A stretch of DNA of 64,000 bases from Chionomys nivalis (lineage: Eukaryota > Chordata > Mammalia > Rodentia > Cricetidae). The stretch covers positions 27,802,001-27,866,000 of the forward strand of contig NC_080090.1 in assembly GCF_950005125.1 (NCBI RefSeq), written 5' to 3'. The notes beneath the pieces were generated by a model, which did not search any database, was not told where the DNA came from, and worked only from the letters and a program-made list of their open reading frames with translations. Positions 34,155 through 45,894 of this stretch are shown in pieces (the stretch's first letter is position 1; every line of letters starts with the position of its first letter). A program made the position numbers and the translations under genes.

Positions 34155-36640
34155 AAAGTTACTCAGTTATAAAGGCAACATCGTTAGTTTTCCTTGGAGA
34201 CACGATTTTCTCTCCTGAAAGTCACTATATTGTACATACCCTATACACTTCACATCCAAATCACCATTTCTATCATCTGTTTTACCTCAAATTCCTGCAC
34301 AACTTAATTCTATTGGACTCTGCAGGTGGATGATAAAAATGACTTCTACTAGCAGTAACAGCAGTAACACTGATGGTGTGTGCTGCTGACCTTTTGTTGA
34401 CAGTTGGTTGATATTGGGGGAGTGAACTTCGACGTTACCTCAAAGTTGTCAAGGGATTGCTGTAACCTATCAAAATGGCACCTCAAGCAATGGCCAAGCC
34501 TCGACTGATGTGAAAAGATACCCATAAAAAAGAAAGGAGTACAAGAGAGACGCCTACAGTTTTTGTAGAATAGCTCAAATCTTGTAAAAATAAAGTACGT
34601 GTATATATGCATCCCTGTGTGTGAGTCTTGGGAATCTCCGCAATGACATCGTTGAGGGGAAGGGGCTGAGGATGTGGAAGGGAACTTTCACTTTTATATT
34701 CATTCATCTCTAATCTATCAAATTTTTATAAGCATGTCATTGAAAAAGCAATAGGCAGATCCAGTCACCTGTGGCGAGCGCTGCATGGTGATTCTGTTCA
34801 GGCTATATCTTCCCCTGGACCCCCTGCCTGAGAGCTCACCTCTGCCTTAGAGCATCCACATGATCTACCTCTTTTCCTCGTTTAGAGCCATTCTCATTCC
34901 TGGTTACAAATCTCAATAGTCTTGCCTTCTGCATCCAGGCACATCAAGGCAGTTGAGAACAGCTTGTACCTCAGAGGAAGCTACTGAACTGAGTCCTGTA
35001 GACAGGGAAGACTTGCAGCACCCCAGCTGGTTAGGAGGTGGCCAAGGGATTCACAGGTCGCATTTAAACCAGGCCCTCTAGCTGTGCCACCCACACTTAG
35101 CATGCACAGCTCTGTGTTTCAGAAGACAGATGTCCCGGTACATCGGCAGGACATGGACTGGGTGCTGGGTAGTAGCACCTGCCAATCAAATTGCTTTTCC
35201 CATAAGCCTACTTTGCCCAAGCTCTTAGAGTACAGTTTCCAATCTGACTTTCAAGTTTCAGGCTGAAGTTTCAAGGACGCATCTGGACAAAATATGCTTT
35301 CCATATAGTCCAACAATTTATTTATTTATTGCTTATGACATTGTACTTGGCAGCTAGGAAGACATAAAACAATTTGAACCACTCTGCAGAAAACAGGTGC
35401 AAGGCTGTCCCCAGAGACCCTGATGGAAGATAATGAGAGCCAATGGAATGGTGCAGATCTTTCTATAATTGACAGGCAGAGCTTTGAGAGGCAAGGTCAG
35501 CAGTTGGCATTCCTGCCAGGATCTCCCATATCTTTCTGCTCTGGCTCCTGCTTTGGCACAGAGAGGAGACCAGAGATATATGCTGGAAGCCTCGTCTGAT
35601 GGTTCAGATTGAAGCCAGTGTGAGGACCTTTGCCATCTGCCTGTCTTGCCAGGGTGCAGGGAGGTTTCGAAAACTTATAATGAAGGGCTAATTTTGCTTC
35701 CCTCCGCCTTTCCCCTGACACCAAAGGAGCCCTTATCCTGGCCTACCCTCTTCTCCCAGAACAGAGCTCAGCCAGTGACTGACAGGAGAGGAGAGGGTGT
35801 GTACCCCAGCTCCTCGCTCTTCTGATGGTTGAGGCTTAGGCTGACACACCACAAGTCCACTGGAACTTTCCAGCAGGCCTGTCTGCAGGTGTCAGCCACC
35901 TACAGTTAGGATTTGACAGCTCCACTTCATTGCTTGCCTTTTCCTTCCTGTCCTGTTCCTCACCGCCAATCTGATTCTTCCTGGGCCACACTTCTCCACC
36001 GTAAGTGTCTGTGTCATACCCGTGTCACAGGACCTCTTACGCAGGCCCAGTTCAGACACTTCCTACCACAGTCCTGGCTAGTTTTTAAGGCAGAGGCTGA
36101 AAATTAAAGTCCTATGATTGTTCCTGGCATATATACCCATGGGCCTGCACAGGGTTTAAAGTAATTTAAATCAGTATACTTCTGTTTTTTTAAAGGAAGA
36201 TTTAACAAGTAAATCTAAATCTTGGCTTGTATTGAAACAAACAAATAAACAAGAAAGGATGTAGTTATAATTCTTCTGGGCATGCATTTCCTTATGGCCT
36301 GGGTAGAGATTCTTGTAAGACTTCTTTAGCCAGGCCTTAAAGGTGAACCTATCCCCCCATTGATGCTTCTGTCAATGGGCATTTTTACTTGACTCTTGAG
36401 GCTCCCTAGGCGAGCCATCTCAGCTATGAAACCAGGCGGTCTTTCTCTGCAAGAGTCTGCTTTTTTGAGGGCCGAAGGCACAGCATGCAACAAGACCTCA
36501 ACTGTATGCAGAAAACAAAACAAAACCCCATGAGCTAAGGAATGGGCGTGGCCAGGGGTACCAGAATGCCAGTCATAAAAAACCTGCTCACAGCTCGCAA
36601 GTCTATGTCAGGTGGTTGGCTAAGCCCTCCCCTTCTCTGT
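34155..36640. other. Unique non-coding DNA, no gene seen
   Basis: About 2.5 kb with no recognised exon or transposon. The only simple sequence is TTTATTTATTTATT at 35318-35331. Frames reach 87 codons. Confidence 0.5.
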
Positions 36641-36644
36641 TTGG

Positions 36645-36830
36645 TCCTCACAGACAATCTACAAGGTTGTGTCTACTATTATCCTCATGTTTTACATGAG
36701 AAACTTTAACTTTAGAAAGCTGTAAAACATCTTCAACCCATACATAAAGATGGAGCTAGGACTTTAATTCCTGTTCCTGTAACTCTAGCATGCAGGTTGT
36801 TCTTTTTCTACATGATGTGGCTCAGCTCCT
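36645..36830 (+). repeat. MIR SINE, plus strand
   Basis: TTGGTCCTCACAGACAATCT, TACTATTATCCTCATGTTTT, ACATGAGAAACTTTAACTTT and GGAGCTAGGACTTTAATTCC, followed by AACTCTAGCATGC, follow the MIR core and 3' half. Moderately diverged. Confidence 0.7.
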
Positions 36831-36834
36831 TTAT

Positions 36835-37650
36835 CAAAGGGCCTTGATGAGTTTAGACACCATGACATCTTCATCCAGGCCTGACCCTGAGTCTGAGGGG
36901 TTCTAAAGTTGGACTTACCAAAAAGCAAAGGGGAAATCCATCTTCAAAAGGGCAAGACCTCATCGGTTAACAATGCAAACCAGAGGTCCCTGAGATTATT
37001 TCACCGGGACAACTGTAACAGATATATGGACCCAAGCACTTGAGAGCTTTGGACCAACCCAGTCTTCCCTTGTGGGAACTTCCAGGGAAGCACAGTTTCA
37101 TTTACAATGGCTTTGGGCCATGCGAACGTGGGAAAGAGGATGCATGGCCAATACAGTCCTCTCCGCGCAGAAGCACTGGCTTAAGTATGAGTGAAGCCTT
37201 AAAAATGGCTGCAGAGCACAAATAGGACAACCTGTGATGAAGAGAAGCCTGGCATGGTCCAAAAATTGGAGATGCTGGCCAAGGAGGCATCTGAAGGCAC
37301 TGGTCTAAGGCTCATTGCACTAATTCACAATAGGATGGAAGCTTTCAGGGAGTAAAATCTGCATGCTGTGGCTCTGCTTTCCACTCACCACCCTGCAGGG
37401 ACCATCTGGGTGTTGGGAAAGAGCATAGAATAGTGTTACCATGCGTATCTCCCAGAAGACCCTCTCCACCCCCTATTCTTTGCTCCCCTAGTAGGATGAC
37501 AATTCTGACACATTTCTTCCTTTCTTGTCTCTATCACCAGGTCACTCCACCTTGCCATTCTAGCTCTTTAGGGCCACTCAATAAATCCCTACTCCAGTCC
37601 ATTCAGCTGTGCTCTGATGGCTAGAACGTCATCACTCTTATTTTCATATC
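36835..37650. other. Unique non-coding DNA, no gene seen
   Basis: No repeat or exon recognised. Frames are 63 codons or less. Confidence 0.5.
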
Positions 37651-37654
37651 TTTG

Positions 37655-37707
37655 GCGTGTATGCGTGCGTGTGCATGCATGCACATGTGTGTGTGTGTGT
37701 GTGTGTG
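37655..37707. repeat. GT microsatellite
   Basis: GTGTATGCGTGCGTGTGCAT followed by GCATGCACATG and an uninterrupted GT run. Confidence 0.9.
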
Positions 37708-37884
37708 AGCATTTCCTTTCTGTCTCTCTGAGAAGACTATGAGTTACCTGAGAGATGGAGGCAAGACAGTCGGTAAGGATACTTTACGAACATGGTACAT
37801 CCTAGATTACAGCCTACCCCTATTGCTATTATTATTAACCTGTATGATTATTTCATCATTATTTAATTCATTAAATCTCTATGT

Positions 37885-37990
37885 CAAAGTTTCCTTCTCT
37901 GATAAAGGCAGATAGTTACTCTAACACAAAAATTTGTTCAGAGTCAAATGAAATAATTTGTCTAAAGTGCTAAGGAACATCAAAATAGGG
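37885..37990 (-). repeat. Possible MIR, minus strand
   Basis: GTTTCCTTCTCTGATAAAGG, then GAGTCAAATGAAATAATTTG and CTAAAGTGCTAAGGAACAT, match the reverse MIR pattern (GTTTCCTCATCTGTAAAATGG, then AGGATTAAATGAGATAATAC and AAAGTGCTTAG). Only the reverse core and 5' end are visible. Confidence 0.5.
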
Positions 37991-37994
37991 AAAA

Positions 37995-40690
37995 TGCCCC
38001 TTGGATGAAATCGTATTTATTATCATTACTGCTATGACTACACCATACCGTACATTTTCTCTGTTGTTCTGAGGTGTGTCTCCCACTACACATTTCAGCA
38101 AACACTTGATAAACCAGCTTGAACTAGGACTCAATAATGAATCCAGTTCTGTTTCCAGACCCCAACTGGGTAATGGTAAAAGGTATTAAATTGGCTTCTG
38201 TAGCTACATCATTGAGAAGCAGGCTAAGCTGTGCTATGAAAAAATTCAGGATCTCAGATGATGTCTCTTGAGATCTCTATCTGCCTGTAATTACCCTTGT
38301 CTACTTCCCTCTTCTCTTGTCTTGACCTTCAGGCAAAGTTCTCTTCCTGATGTGGCCAAGCAGCCTGTGACATTCCATAATTTCCCATCTTGTCTTCCAG
38401 TTCCACAGAATGTCTAAGAATTAAGGCTTAGTGGCCAAGCTATGTCATTGATCTAAACATGATGATCCCAATATGAACAACTTTCTCAGAAGGAGCAGAC
38501 CTGGAGAAAGCAGACTCCGACTGGCTAACTTGAGCCAGCAACACAGAACTGGCTGCAGGATAAACTCCAGACTTGCAGAGGCCAACCAGCACCTCTTAAA
38601 GAAAGTCCATCTACCAGTATCAGAAGAGACAGAGAAAAAACGCAGGGGCAAGTCAAAGCAGAGGACAGCTGTATATCGCTATTACACATTGCATGCATTT
38701 TGTACACAGACTCATGAACCCCTGCACCCACACACTAAGTCACAAGAGGTTAGGAGATCACCTGAGCGCCTTTCACCTGTCAGTATGTGATGAAGCTTAG
38801 CTATGGGGTTATGGTTGCCACAGGTGTGCAACCAAGCAAGGCCACCATGCTCGCTGATCTGCAGACTCAAGCTGATCTGCTGACTCAAGCTGTTGTGACA
38901 TATCAAGCCAAGAGTCATGACACCTGTTAAGACATCATCATGCCTCTGGTCTCATAGGACAGACAGGTTACAGCTGTCCTGGGCCTTTCAGAAGCTCCCA
39001 GAACACCTGTCACCCTCTGGAGGCAAGCCACCTTCTCCAAAGAAAACAAGCACAGGGAAAACACACAGCATTTGAAACTGTATCTTTTCCTGTTTCAGGG
39101 AGGATTTGGGCTTTGTTTTCTCGAAAGCTTTTGTTCTTCTGTCATTATATTCAAAACAACCCAGAGGAGGAACCTGTTCTGAAATCCCTAAGACACCACT
39201 TACAGGGCTGCCTCTAGCCTAGAAGGAAGACCTGTTTGTTGGCCCGTGCCTGTGACTCTCTTCTCTTTGTAGTTCTTCTTCGGCTACCCAAGCACATACT
39301 CTGGCTGTCTTTCCTAGCACTGATACAATGGACTCTTTATCCATCACCTCCACTGCGCTGTCTCCACCATCTCTAACTCTGCTAGCACTTCCACATCACA
39401 TGGACCCTGAGTCTCCCTGCTGGAGGAAACTCTGAAGCACTGGCTTTAGATACATGCCACCACTCAGTGTTTCTCCGCACATTCCCCTACGTAGAAACTA
39501 TTTCTCTTCTAGCGGAACACTTTTCTGCTATGCATCCTCAGAGCAACTGGCAACATCTTCAGAATTCTGGCTGCTACCCTGTACTCATGCGTTTAAAAAT
39601 GGAATCAAAACCCATGTCAACACGACAGGCACATTATAGGCCTGGTTTTTGTTATTTCTGAAGTGGACAGGAGTTTAGCTTGGAGCCTTTTGCAAGCTGT
39701 TTGTTTTCTTTGGCCTTGGCCATTCTGCCTCTCTGTGTTCTATGGTCTAGATGTGCTCATGGACATTCATGTACTTTCATATATGTCACAGACATATATA
39801 CATACACACATATATTCCATATATATCACCACATTCTTCCCTACCTTCTACGCACCTGGTCAATACTTATTTCCCTTCTAACTCCCAGTTCAGGGGTCTA
39901 ATTCTGGCATCCAGATGCCCTCCACACTGATCTGCAGCTGTCGGCTTTTCTAGCCTTCCTTCACTCGCTTGGAGGCTCTCTGGATAAAGAGCTCAGTTTG
40001 CCCATCACCACATACTCAGCTTCCAGGGCAAACTCTGGCACAGTTCAAAATCTCAGTTCATGCGTTTTACGTGTTCAAATGCATGGATGAATGAGACAAG
40101 GAGGTGCATGTCACATGCTTAGATCTTCCCTGAGTGAATCTAAGACCACCCTCTTCTAAGGATACCCGTACAGTACAGCAAAGTCCTCCCTCCTGTGATA
40201 AAATGATGGCAATGTTGGGCAATTATTCTACTTGACTTTCCTTTTGGCTCCTGATACTACATCCAAGGTATCCATGTCTCCATGACAGCTTTCGTCCATA
40301 GAATTGAGTCATTGGTGTGAGGAAGGCACAACCGCTGGCACAATCTAGAGATGAAGGGACCCCCCCTCACCACCGCAAGGAATTGATAGAAATGTGTGCG
40401 TGTGTGCACGATGTTCAACTTGAAGATCCTGGGGAAGGAAGCTGGAAGTCTCTGGTTTCATTAACCACATCTAACTGACCTTTCCTCCTCCTTGCTCAGA
40501 ATCTGATGGTAGAATATTCCAAGGGCATTAAAACGAGGCTGAAGGCTTTATGTGACGAAAGGCATTCTTGATGGTGACTGTCTGCAATCATTTAACATAT
40601 GGAAAGACAGTAGTTTCATATTTATTGGAGTGGTGTAGTGTATTCATGCCTGTAATTCTGAGTGCTATGCCCTACAGACACAAGCTTGAG
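37995..40690. other. Unique non-coding DNA, one short duplication
   Basis: About 2.7 kb with no recognised exon. It includes an 18-bp imperfect tandem duplication at 38853-38888 (GCTGATCTGCAGACTCAA, then the same with one change) and a TATA/CA-rich stretch at 39790-39830. A 105-codon plus frame at 38473-38790 has an opposite-strand overlap and no known domain. Confidence 0.5.
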
Positions 40691-40786
40691 TCACAGTCCT
40701 GTCAAGTGTCCTCTGCCCAAGGTCCTCACATCTTTGAGCCTCACAACCCTTACTAGCTAAAATGATGATGATGATGATGACGATAC
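40690..40786 (-). repeat. Possible MIR end plus (GAT)n repeat
   Basis: GAGTCACAGTCCTGTCAAGT, then CTTTGAGCCTCACAACCC, suggest a very eroded minus-strand MIR. It is followed by an (ATG/GAT)-type trinucleotide run of about seven units at 40762-40785. The trinucleotide run is certain, the MIR is not. Confidence 0.45.
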
Positions 40787-40789
40787 AAG

Positions 40790-41260
40790 AAGCATCAGTT
40801 CTTGTAAGGTGCAGAAACATCCACTCCTGCCCCTACCATGCTGGACACACTTAGACACATTGCTTTGCTTCACAGCATAAAACCAGCCTTCCATGCTTTA
40901 GTTGCTCAAGGGAGGGGGAAATGTAACAGGTTAACCCATTTCTGCTCTGGCCAACACTAAGATGCTAGGCCAGCCTTTGCTGTTGCTGTCATGAAAATGA
41001 CCACATATTTAGGAGCTTATCATTGCCACCCCACAACTTACCACCCACTTGCAAATTCTGCAGGACAGGAGTCAGGCATAGCATGGCTCCGCTATTTGTC
41101 TGTTCTTTAGTGGTACATTAAAATGGAATTGTCATTCTATCTGCAAAGCCCTTGCACATCATGCATGGGTGAGTTTTGACCAAATAACCACAGGACAGAA
41201 GTTGTAGGGCAGAACCTTTCAATTCTGCTGATTACACAATATACATTGCATTTAAAAAGT
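40790..41260. other. Mostly unique DNA with an old unclassified repeat
   Basis: 40973-41110 (TTGCTGTTGCTGTCATGAAA, then ATGACCACATATTTAGGAGC and CTGCAGGACAGGAGTCAGGC) follows the pattern of a common old mammalian interspersed element (TGCTGTAACAAATTACCACA, AACTTAGTGGCTTAAAA, CTGGAGGTCAGAAGTC). I cannot name the family safely. Confidence 0.4.
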
Positions 41261-41267
41261 GAATCAA

Positions 41268-41416
41268 GGGCTGGAGAGATGGCTCAGAGGTTAAGAACAC
41301 GGGCTGCTCTTCCAGAGGTTCTCAGTTCAATTCCTAGCAACCATGTGGTGACACGCAATCATCTATAATGAGATCTAATGCTCTATTATGACATATAGGC
41401 ACACATGCATGCAGGA
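41268..41416 (+). repeat. B2 SINE, plus strand, 3'-truncated
   Basis: GGGCTGGAGAGATGGCTCAG, AGGTTAAGAACACGGGCTGC, TCTTCCAGAGGTTCTCAGTT, CAATTCCTAGCAACCATGTG and GTGACACGCAATCATCTATA, then ATGAGATCTAATG, are the canonical B2 body. Pol III A and B box sequence is recognisable. The usual A-rich tail is absent after CACACATGCATGCAGGACAG. Confidence 0.93.
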
Positions 41417-41632
41417 CAGTGTTGGCTGAGAACCTTGAGACTCTGATTAGAATGCATCTTCTAACTGGCAAAGAACCCTGTTCTCCCATATTAGATCCAT
41501 CTCACATAGAAAGTTAAAATCCTGGGTCTCTATTCTATATCTGCAAATATTTTATATTTGCAAATATACACAAAATGTGCACACTAAAGTGCTTACTCCA
41601 GTCTTAACTGTCATATACAGAAAAGCAGTTTC

Positions 41633-41780
41633 AGCTGGGCAGTGGTGGCGCACACCCAGGAAGCAGAGGCAGGTGGATCTCTGAGTGTTCGAGGCCAGCC
41701 TGGTCTACTTGTCTACAGAGTGAGTTCCAGGACAGCCAGAGACACACAGAGAAACCTTGTCTTTAAAAAAAAAAAAGAAA
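41633..41780 (+). repeat. B1 SINE, plus strand, with internal deletion
   Basis: GCTGGGCAGTGGTGGCGCAC, AAGCAGAGGCAGGTGGATCT, TTCGAGGCCAGCCTGGTCTA, GAGTTCCAGGACAGCCAGAG and ACAGAGAAACCTTGTCTTT, then an A-rich tail. About 16 bp around the CCTTTAATCCCAGCACT block are deleted and CTACTTGTCTA is locally duplicated. Its GACAGCCAGAGACACAC middle is closer to the general murid B1 than the copy at 49331. Confidence 0.93.
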
Positions 41781-41784
41781 GAAC

Positions 41785-43145
41785 AGCAACTTAAATATTC
41801 AGTAACTGTTAACAGCGAAGTTAGCCTTGTCAGGAGGAGTCTTTATTATAACAAAAGTACTTATTGTGACCACTAGAAAACAATGAGGTGGGTCCAAGCT
41901 CTCTGAAGTAGAAAGTTTGCACAGAGGAACCGTGAGGAGAGAAATGCCGATCACAAGGAACCTGCCCATACAGTGTGCTCCATGCTACATCCACACATGC
42001 TCTGCATACGCTGTAGATACACACAAAGGGATGGAGCAGATCTCAGGGGCCTGTTGCTGCTAACGAGAAACATGAAATCACTTCAGGCAGCCCTGGAGCT
42101 GAGTCCTGGCCAGAGAGGCAGAGGGGGGACATCACCCTTTACACTCACAATAGTTACTCAACACATACTGAAAGAAAAAGGGAACTGGTACTGTTCAAGA
42201 TGGGAAAATGTGTCACTCCCCACCCCCACAGCCAATTAAATCAAGTTTACTAAAATTCTGACTTACGCTGGTATAGACAAGACTCAATCCAATCTCTATC
42301 TTGGACGGCAGGAAGGAAATGCTTTTCATTATCAAATGCAGGCAAGGAAGACGCGGAATGTAGGCAACCTGGCTGTATTTTAAAAGAGAAGGAGACACAG
42401 CGGGTTCTGAAAAGCCAGACCCTCTGAGCCAGATCTGCACCACGTGTAGCCCCCTGGGATCTGCCTCTAATGCTGCACGTGGCAGAAGGGCTCAGAAGAG
42501 CTGGGTTTCTGCCAGGGCTGTCCCTTTGGCAGAGGAAGTCAAGAGCTGGGATAAGTTCAGGCCAGGTTGCCTTCCCGCTTCAACCTTCAGGCCATCTAGA
42601 AGTGCTGTTCTGGTGGCCCCCGCTTCTCAAGGGAGTTGGAATATATCTTCCTCTTCAAAGACAAGGAGCCTTGGCTTTGAATGTCAAATGTCAGTGTAAA
42701 CGAAGCCCCCAGGAGTCCCTGCGGACCACCTGTCAGGGGGCATGGCTACAAGAAGGCTATGGCGGCCTCTTCCTTTTAGAAGGCAGTCTATGACAAAATG
42801 CTCTCAGCACTTAAGTATTATTTTTGAGTTCTTAAATGAGTTTTACATTTGGAGGCATAACTTTCACTGTGGAATTACCAGTCCAAAGTGTGGCTAAGTA
42901 AATACAGCAAACAGAAGTACCCTAGTGACCCCCGGGATTTTAACACTAAGAAAAAAAGGAACCTGTTTTTGATGATAGCGACTTGCTCTTAGCTGCTATT
43001 GCCTTGTTTCTGTCTGTGGCAAGTTCCATCTTGCAGTGACTAGCCTGTGACCATAAGGGACTTCTAAATTGTCCCAGATGCTCCTCCTCAGCTAGCCTGG
43101 CCTCGCCTGTTCACCAGACCTTCATGGTTTTCTGATATACACTCT
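41785..43145. other. Unique non-coding DNA, no gene seen
   Basis: No repeat or exon recognised. A 107-codon plus frame at 42470-42793 has no known domain. Confidence 0.5.
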
Positions 43146-43148
43146 TGC

Positions 43149-43400
43149 TGTTCAAAGTGTGGGCCTCACGCCGGCAGCAGGCATGCCTCCCGGGAGTAGA
43201 GTTGCCAGAAAAGTTCGGGACATACAAATCTAACTAGCTGGGCAGCCTTTCTATGGTTCCCCCCTCTTTCTTTCTCTCAGAATCTGGCAACTCTACCTGG
43301 GAGCTTGTCAGAAACACAGACCGTCAGGCTCCACCTCGCCCCAGGGGAATCGGAATCTACATTTAACAAGATTACGGGTGGCTGTAAAAACCTTTTTGAG
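43149..43400 (+). repeat. MER20 (hAT) DNA transposon, interrupted
   Basis: The left piece 43149-43196 has TTCAAAGTGTGGGCCTCACG and GGCATGCCTCCCGGGAG. The right piece 43296-43400 has CCTGGGAGCTTGTCAGAAAC, ACAGACCGTCAGGCTCCACC, CGCCCCAGGGGAATCGGAAT and CATTTAACAAGATTACGGGT. Joined in thought, they follow the MER20 consensus (CTCAAAGTGTGGTCC, CACCTGGGAACTTG, CTCGGGCCCCACCCC, AATCTGTGTTTTAACAAG). A 99-bp insert separates them. Confidence 0.8.
43197..43295. mobile_element. 99-bp hAT-type MITE nested in MER20
   Basis: It starts TAGAGTTGCCAGA and ends TCTGGCAACTCTA, perfect 13-bp terminal inverted repeats. It is flanked by CCCGGGAG (43189-43196) and CCTGGGAG (43296-43303), an 8-bp duplication with one mismatch, the length typical of hAT insertions. 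Internal GGGACATAC and AACTAGCTGGGCAGCCT blocks resemble a known mammalian GTTGCCAG-ended non-autonomous element. It encodes nothing and would have relied on a transposase elsewhere. Confidence 0.88.
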
Positions 43401-43404
43401 TCTA

Positions 43405-44385
43405 CTTGATTCCTACAATTTTAACCTTTTGGGCTCAGCTGCTAAATTTTGATCTCACTTGTCACAAAGAGAATCACATGTCAACATGTTCAGTTGGTGT
43501 GCATCCTCCTTCACCAGAAACTCACATATATTCTACACGTAAACCTGCATTTTTCTCAACCGGGGCACACAAGGAACCCCCACTTTCAACACCCATGAGT
43601 CAGAACTGGTCCTGAGCTGAGAATCCCCATCGCTACCAGGGAGCCGCCAGACTGTGTTAATTGCTTTCTGGGTGGTGGGGAAGGGGGCGGGGCCAGCATC
43701 TTGCCTTTGATCAGGAGGGAGAAGGAATGGTTTTACTTACATCCGGCTTTGTCTCTTCATAGGCCCAGAGTCCAGGATCCATTTCATGTTCCCTTTTTCT
43801 AACTGGTTTTCTATTACTGCATACATACCTCCACCCAGGGCTTGGGGATGTGGGAAGCAAATGCGCTTTGTGGTACACCCACATGACAGGCTTCAAAATG
43901 GAAACAATATTTAAGTTAAACCTGGAAGATCAAGTTTGCTCAAATCTCACAACACAGGGATCTTTTGAAAACTTTAGCAGCAGGTCCCTGTTTGATGGAG
44001 AGAGGCAAGTCTAGATGGAGAAATGAGGTCCTGTTAGCAGACGCCAAACCCTCTCTCGGCCGGCACCATCCCATTGGTTAATACTGGGGATAATAACGAT
44101 ACACCTAGGCCGAGCTTGGAGAGTTTCAAGGTGACTTTATAAGGAGAAAGGTGAAACTGTGGAGCAAAGACACAGGCAGGATTCTATAGGAAGATGAAGA
44201 TGGAGCCCAGGATGATGGACCACAAACTAAAGAACCACAGAGGAGATTACCCACAAGCCACCAGACACTAGGGACACACAACGGAGACACCCTCTTAGCA
44301 CTAGGAGGGTACCACTCTGTCCATATCGTGATCAAAGTCTGTGGTACTTCGCTGTGGCAGCCATGGGAAGGAAAGATGCTAGGGG
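43405..44385. other. Unique non-coding DNA, no gene seen
   Basis: No repeat or exon recognised. Frames are 93 codons or less. Confidence 0.5.
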
Positions 44386-44386
44386 C

Positions 44387-44400
44387 GGGGGGGGGGGGGG
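44387..44400. repeat. Poly-G run (14 bp)
   Basis: Fourteen uninterrupted G residues preceded by AGGGGC. A potential G-quadruplex-forming and sequencing-error-prone tract. Confidence 0.95.
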
Positions 44401-44507
44401 TTGTCATTGTGGTAAGAAAGCTGACAATGCTTCTTGCTGCTCCTCACTGAGCAGAGATCTCCCGATTCCCTCAGGACTCAAAACGATTAACTCTGGCTGA
44501 CAAGGCC

Positions 44508-44625
44508 CCAAGGGTGAGGACACAGAGGCTGGAAGCTCTTCTGAGCTGAACTGCTCTGCCAGGATCTCACAAAAACACATGGCCACACTGGGTTTACACC
44601 TGAGCAGCCTGAGTCCAGACCCAAT
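44508..44625 (+). repeat. MIR SINE fragment
   Basis: GTGAGGACACAGAGGCTGGA, GCTCTGCCAGGATCTCACAA and TGGGTTTACACCTGAGCAGC, then CTGAGTCCAGACC, match the MIR 3' half (ATGAGGAAACTGAGGC, then ATTCGAACCCAGGCAGTC). Confidence 0.55.
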
Positions 44626-44659
44626 TTTCAGAGTCACTTAGTAAAACGGCTTTCGGCCC

Positions 44660-44858
44660 AGTGGACAGGACAAGTGATAAAAATCTATCGAATACTTTCT
44701 ATAATATGTCAGGGATTTGACAACTCCCACCACCACAGTAAGGTAGAAAATAACACACGTTTATATTGTGTAGGAGAAGAAACAGACATTCAGATTGAAT
44801 ACATGACCCAGGCTCTGAGAGCAGCTAGTGGTGGAGTGGCGTTTATATCAGGCCTGTG
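44660..44858 (+). repeat. MIR SINE
   Basis: ATCGAATACTTTCTATAATA, TGTCAGGGATTTGACAACTC, GGAGAAGAAACAGACATTCA, GAGAGCAGCTAGTGGTGGAG and TATATCAGGC follow the MIR order (ATTGAGCGCTTACTATGTGC, GAGGAAACTGAGG, CAGCTAGTAAGTGGCAGAG). Confidence 0.65.
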
Positions 44859-44859
44859 A

Positions 44860-45170
44860 ACTCTAGGAACACCTCAGTCACTGCAGGGACACGAGCTGGG
44901 ATCTGCTATTCTCTTGTGTAAGAATATCACCCCACCCAACTCTCTGCTCCACCACCCTGACCAGGATTCCATACACCATGCCCTAATGTGCACACCATAT
45001 CCATGTGTTCAGAAAGCGCCTGCCCCCACGGAAGCTGTGCTTTCTCCGAACAATGAAGAAGTTGGCTTCCCCCTGTAAAGCATACAAGGAGGCTTCAGTT
45101 TGTGGACCAAAGCTCAATAATTGTCTAAATGAATTCTAAGAATTCTTCCAGACCATGCTTCTACGTGTAG
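44860..45170. other. Unique DNA, no gene seen
   Basis: No repeat, exon or RNA gene recognised. Confidence 0.5.
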
Positions 45171-45174
45171 ATAT

Positions 45175-45367
45175 GAGATTCTCAACTAGGGGTGACCGCC
45201 CACATGAGGACATTCAGCCATCTTTGAAATCGGTTCTGGTTGTTACACTGGGGGATAGGAATGTTACTAGGATCCAGTAGCTAGAGGCTCAAGGATGCTC
45301 TTTCATAGCCCACAATACACTGTGTGTAAGTCCTGACTGTTAGGAGGACAAAGGTTGAGAAACCTGG
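45175..45367 (+). repeat. MER5A-like (hAT-Charlie) DNA transposon
   Basis: GATTCTCAACTAGGGGTGAC, GGTTCTGGTTGTTACACTGG, GGATCCAGTAGCTAGAGGCT, CAAGGATGCTCTTTCATAGC and CACAATACACTG, then AGGTTGAGAAACCTGG, follow the MER5A consensus from end to end (GGTTCTCAACT, TTGTCACAACTGGGG, ATCTAGTGGGTAGAGGCCAG, GGATGCTGCTAAACATCC). Full length, strongly diverged. Confidence 0.8.
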
Positions 45368-45404
45368 AATACTGCATTCCAGGGTCCAACTGCCCATTCA
45401 CAGA

Positions 45405-45552
45405 AACCAGCACTACCGTTCACTGTCTGCAGCTTCCTGGGGACAACTTTCATGAGCTCCCCAGGCTCTAGTTATCTTGAAAATGAACTGCTATGAGGGC
45501 CACCTCATGGGTTTGTTAGGTAATAAGGTAGTACATGACAAAGTGCTAAGCC
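45405..45552 (-). repeat. MIR SINE, minus strand
   Basis: AGTTATCTTGAAAATGAACT, GGCCACCTCATGGGTTTGTT, AGGTAATAAGGTAGTACATG and ACAAAGTGCTAAG match the reverse MIR 5' half (CATCTGTAAAATGGG, ACCTCATAGGGTTGTTGTGA, AATACATGTAAAGCGCTTAG). Confidence 0.7.
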
Positions 45553-45894
45553 GGGCAGCAGTGCGGTGGCTCAGTAAAGTGGTCCTGATCCCCAAAGCAG
45601 AAGGTTAAGCCCCAGGCTATGGGGCTTCAGAAGCTGTAGTTTGGTATGATTCGGTTATTTTAGCAAGGGCGAGGATCTCAGAATTAAGAATGGGATTCTC
45701 AGATAAGAATGGTTGATCCAGGTACTTACCATGTCTGTGCATACACAGCAGGGTTCAGCATAGAAGAAAACTCTTGTATTAACGGAAGGCAAATATAATA
45801 AATAATAATGTAGCCCTCTCTAAAATCATCCAAAGGATCTAGCAGTTATCTTTGCAATATTTTTTAAAGGTTTCTATGTATCAATACAGCCAGT

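Noticed and set aside
45558..45640. Possible ID/B2 head (GGTGGCTCAGTAAAGTGG)
   Set aside because: The match stops after about 15 bases and the rest fits no SINE body.
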